NCBI GenBank assembly: GCA_003132025.1
Contig: PKWJ01000027.1
Span: forward strand, 1 to 35,239
DNA length: 35,239 nt
DNA from: Gammaproteobacteria bacterium
GTDB lineage: Bacteria; Pseudomonadota; Gammaproteobacteria; Steroidobacterales; Steroidobacteraceae
Direction of reading: 5' to 3'
Under the pieces are notes generated by a model that was not told the DNA's origin, did no database searches, and worked only from the letters and a program-made list of their open reading frames with translations. A program made the position numbers and the translations under genes. Shown in pieces: positions 33,840 through 35,239 of the stretch (positions are counted from its first letter, which is position 1; each line of letters starts with the position of its first letter).

Positions 33840-33914
33840 TCATACTCTGCGCATGAGATAGACGATGAGAAGAACGACAAGTAGGGTTCCAAGAATGCCG
33901 CCACCGATATACAT
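33840..33914 (-). CDS. 24-residue single-helix membrane peptide
   Basis: The ATG at 33914 is preceded by GGAGAG about 4-10 nt upstream. The peptide opens MYIGGGILGTLLVVLLIVYL and ends in an Arg-Arg-containing tail before TGA: a Gly-rich turn, one hydrophobic helix and positive-inside residues. Tiny proteins of this MYIGGG-helix pattern recur in Proteobacteria (recalled, not searched). Too short for standard gene calling. Function unknown; it sits between the Crp/Fnr genes and the small kinase on the same strand. Confidence 0.6.
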   Translation of the reverse strand: MYIGGGILGTLLVVLLIVYLMRRV

Positions 33915-34067
33915 GTGACTCTCCATTGATTTACCAGGCGGCATTAAACCTCGGCTCGCTCGACGGCGTCTGCGCGCTACCGCACAATGGGGCGCCGGAG
34001 GTATGGACACTCACATCTTGTGCCTTCCCTCGGGCGGCATTGAAACCGCGCCGAACCTGCGCCGCTC

Positions 34068-34775
34068 TCAGGCCGCTATTGCTGCGCGCTGAAACACTTT
34101 GTTCACGATCCGATAGCACGCGCAGGACGATGCCTTGAGTCCTTTGACGTCCAGGATCTGTATTTGTCCACGGCTATAGATGATTAGCTTGCGGCGCTTG
34201 AGCGCACTGGCAGCCTCAGTAACTCCCTCGCGCCGCAAGCCGAGCATATGTGCCAGAAATACGTGCGTCAGAGGGAACTCGTCTGACCCAACCCGCTCGC
34301 GGGTCATCAAAAGCCAGCGTGCCAGGCGCGCTTCTGCGTCGTGAAAACGGTTGCACGCAGCTGTCTGTGAAATCTGGGCCATTAACGCGTAGGTATATCG
34401 AAACAGGGCTCGCTGCAACGGCCGATTGCGGTCGAACTCGATACGAAAGGGCCCCGACGCCATGCGCAATGCGTTGCCGCCGCCCTGTACCAGTGCACGA
34501 ACTCCGGAGACGCCCATGCCCAGTATAAACGGCATGCCCGTCATGCCTTCGTTACCGATCATGCCAACTTCCAGCGTGCGGCGTTTGTCGACCGCCGTGA
34601 GTAAGGATACGAGGCAATCGATTGGAAAATAGACATGGCGGATTGCTTGTCCGGGCTCGTACAGTACCCGTTCGAATTTCAGCGTAACGGGTTCGAGTTG
34701 AACCCGGAGGCGCTGATAGTCCTTAGTCGGGATAGCCGCCAATACTTGATTCGAGGCGGGCTTTCGATTGTTCAT
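34068..34775 (-). CDS. Crp/Fnr family transcription regulator
   Basis: 235 residues. Cyclic-nucleotide-binding-like barrel (about 20-130, with RVLYEPGQAIRHVYFPIDCLVS and EVGMIGNEGM) and a C-terminal winged HTH (HMLGLRREGVTEAASALK). The phosphate-binding cassette of cAMP-binding Crp is not evident and there is no N-terminal Fnr cysteine cluster, so the signal is unknown. ATG 34775 starts the recognisable region; AAGG lies upstream. The frame runs on to 35009 without similarity and overlaps the next regulator. Cysteines occur in the tail (SSCACYRIV). Confidence 0.85.
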   Translation of the reverse strand: MNNRKPASNQVLAAIPTKDYQRLRVQLEPVTLKFERVLYEPGQAIRHVYFPIDCLVSLLTAVDKRRTLEVGMIGNEGMTGMPFILGMGVSGVRALVQGGGNALRMASGPFRIEFDRNRPLQRALFRYTYALMAQISQTAACNRFHDAEARLARWLLMTRERVGSDEFPLTHVFLAHMLGLRREGVTEAASALKRRKLIIYSRGQIQILDVKGLKASSCACYRIVNKVFQRAAIAA

Positions 34776-34939
34776 TCGGTGGCCTTTCGTCTGTGATTGA
34801 ACCTCCTTCATCCGAAGCCAACGGAACGCAAGCGGATCGAGGCGGATGCTCGATGTTGGGGCGGGGGACGCAACAGCGTCTGTACGGCGTCGTACATAGC
34901 GCTTCTGGCGGAAACCGGCGGCGTCAGCTTTCGAGGCCG

Positions 34940-35239
34940 TTAGTGCATTGCCAGGTCCGGAAGCAGGCGATCGCATTCCTTCTTGACCACCGCGTAGCAC
35001 TCGCAACACATCTCTTCGAGTTTCGCGCGGTCCAGAACCGTGATCTGCCCGCGAGCGTAGCGGATGACATCCAGCTTCTGCAGTTTGCCGGCTGCTTCGG
35101 TGACGCCTTCGCGGCGCACGCCGAGCATGTTCGCAATGAGTTCCTGCGTCATGGTTAATTCGTTAGAGGGCAGCCGATCCAGAGACAACAGCAACCAGCG
35201 GCACAACTGCTGATCCACCGAGTGATGCCGGTTGCAGAC
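34940..35239 (-). CDS. Crp/Fnr family regulator, N-terminus beyond window
   Basis: At least 99 C-terminal residues, open to the right edge. The HTH ANMLGVRREGVTEAAGKLQ and the preceding CNRHHSVDQQLCRWLL closely match the regulator at 34068 (CNRFHDAEARLARWLL and LGLRREGVTEAAS), so the two are tandem paralogues. The C-terminal CCECYAVV parallels SSCACYRIV of the other copy. The effector domain cannot be seen. Confidence 0.85.
   Translation of the reverse strand, partial: VCNRHHSVDQQLCRWLLLSLDRLPSNELTMTQELIANMLGVRREGVTEAAGKLQKLDVIRYARGQITVLDRAKLEEMCCECYAVVKKECDRLLPDLAMH

Noticed and set aside
33527-33904. Full 125-residue minus-strand frame
   Set aside because: Its first part overlaps the better supported 24-residue gene in another frame and is Arg-rich; only the C-terminal 63 residues were kept as a weak candidate.

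Overview
This window is a high-GC, gene-dense chromosomal segment. Its gene content (MetX-type serine succinyltransferase beside cysK, pqiABC, birA-coaX-SPOR beside a tRNA cluster, bfd/bfr, CysB, GlgX, NAD-type IDH) points to a gammaproteobacterium of the Xanthomonadales/Nevskiales/Steroidobacteraceae kind. That placement is inferred from protein resemblance and gene order, with no database search. I see no phage, transposase, CRISPR array or rRNA.

Layout. 1-213: tRNA-Gly(TCC), cut by the window edge, and tRNA-Tyr(GTA), both minus. 408-2600 (minus): cysB, rluB and a small exported protein in one tight operon. 2733-4818 (plus): cysK and a MetX-family serine O-succinyltransferase, divergent from cysB across an AT-rich regulatory gap holding a LysR-type palindrome, then a clear terminator. 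Together this is a compact cysteine-synthesis locus. 5068-7109: a 67-residue orphan protein with its own terminator, a single-domain PilZ protein, and a glycine-rich exported protein followed by a perfect 14-bp hairpin. 7174-10636: pqiA-pqiB-pqiC, an envelope lipid-transport operon. 10689-10854: a degenerate tRNA-like 3' half, then tRNA-Thr(TGT). 10885-14377 (minus): CtlX-like hydrolase, birA, coaX and a SPOR protein, leading into tRNA-Thr.

14484-20000: DUF3014 protein, a split membrane/spermidine-synthase-like pair, a lipoprotein-like protein, a PII signal protein, bacterioferritin and its ferredoxin Bfd (Fur-box-like site upstream), then cytochrome b561 and YceI. 20112-24837: two tandem exported BON-type paralogues, the second with its BON core deleted in frame, directly before a 1260-residue hybrid kinase with two kinase cores and two receivers. 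24853-31387: glgX with a NarL/FixJ response regulator, NAD-type isocitrate dehydrogenase, and a CHASE3-like/GAF/degenerate-GGDEF/EAL protein whose 3' end overlaps the dehydrogenase gene. 31711-35239: a looser accessory region with an EF-hand protein lacking a recognisable N-terminus, a C-terminally membrane-anchored unknown, a sensorless histidine kinase, a 24-residue membrane peptide and two tandem Crp/Fnr regulators, the last cut by the window edge.

The most interesting points are: the thrU-tyrU-glyT-like tRNA cluster split by about 10.5 kb with a tRNA remnant at the junction; the BON duplication with a clean 33-codon loss next to the giant kinase; conserved coding sequence upstream of that kinase's first ATG; the signal-bearing, Cys-rich spermidine-synthase-like protein; and two small proteins (67 and 24 residues) that automated calling could miss. 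I found no single system that I can call wholly new with confidence.
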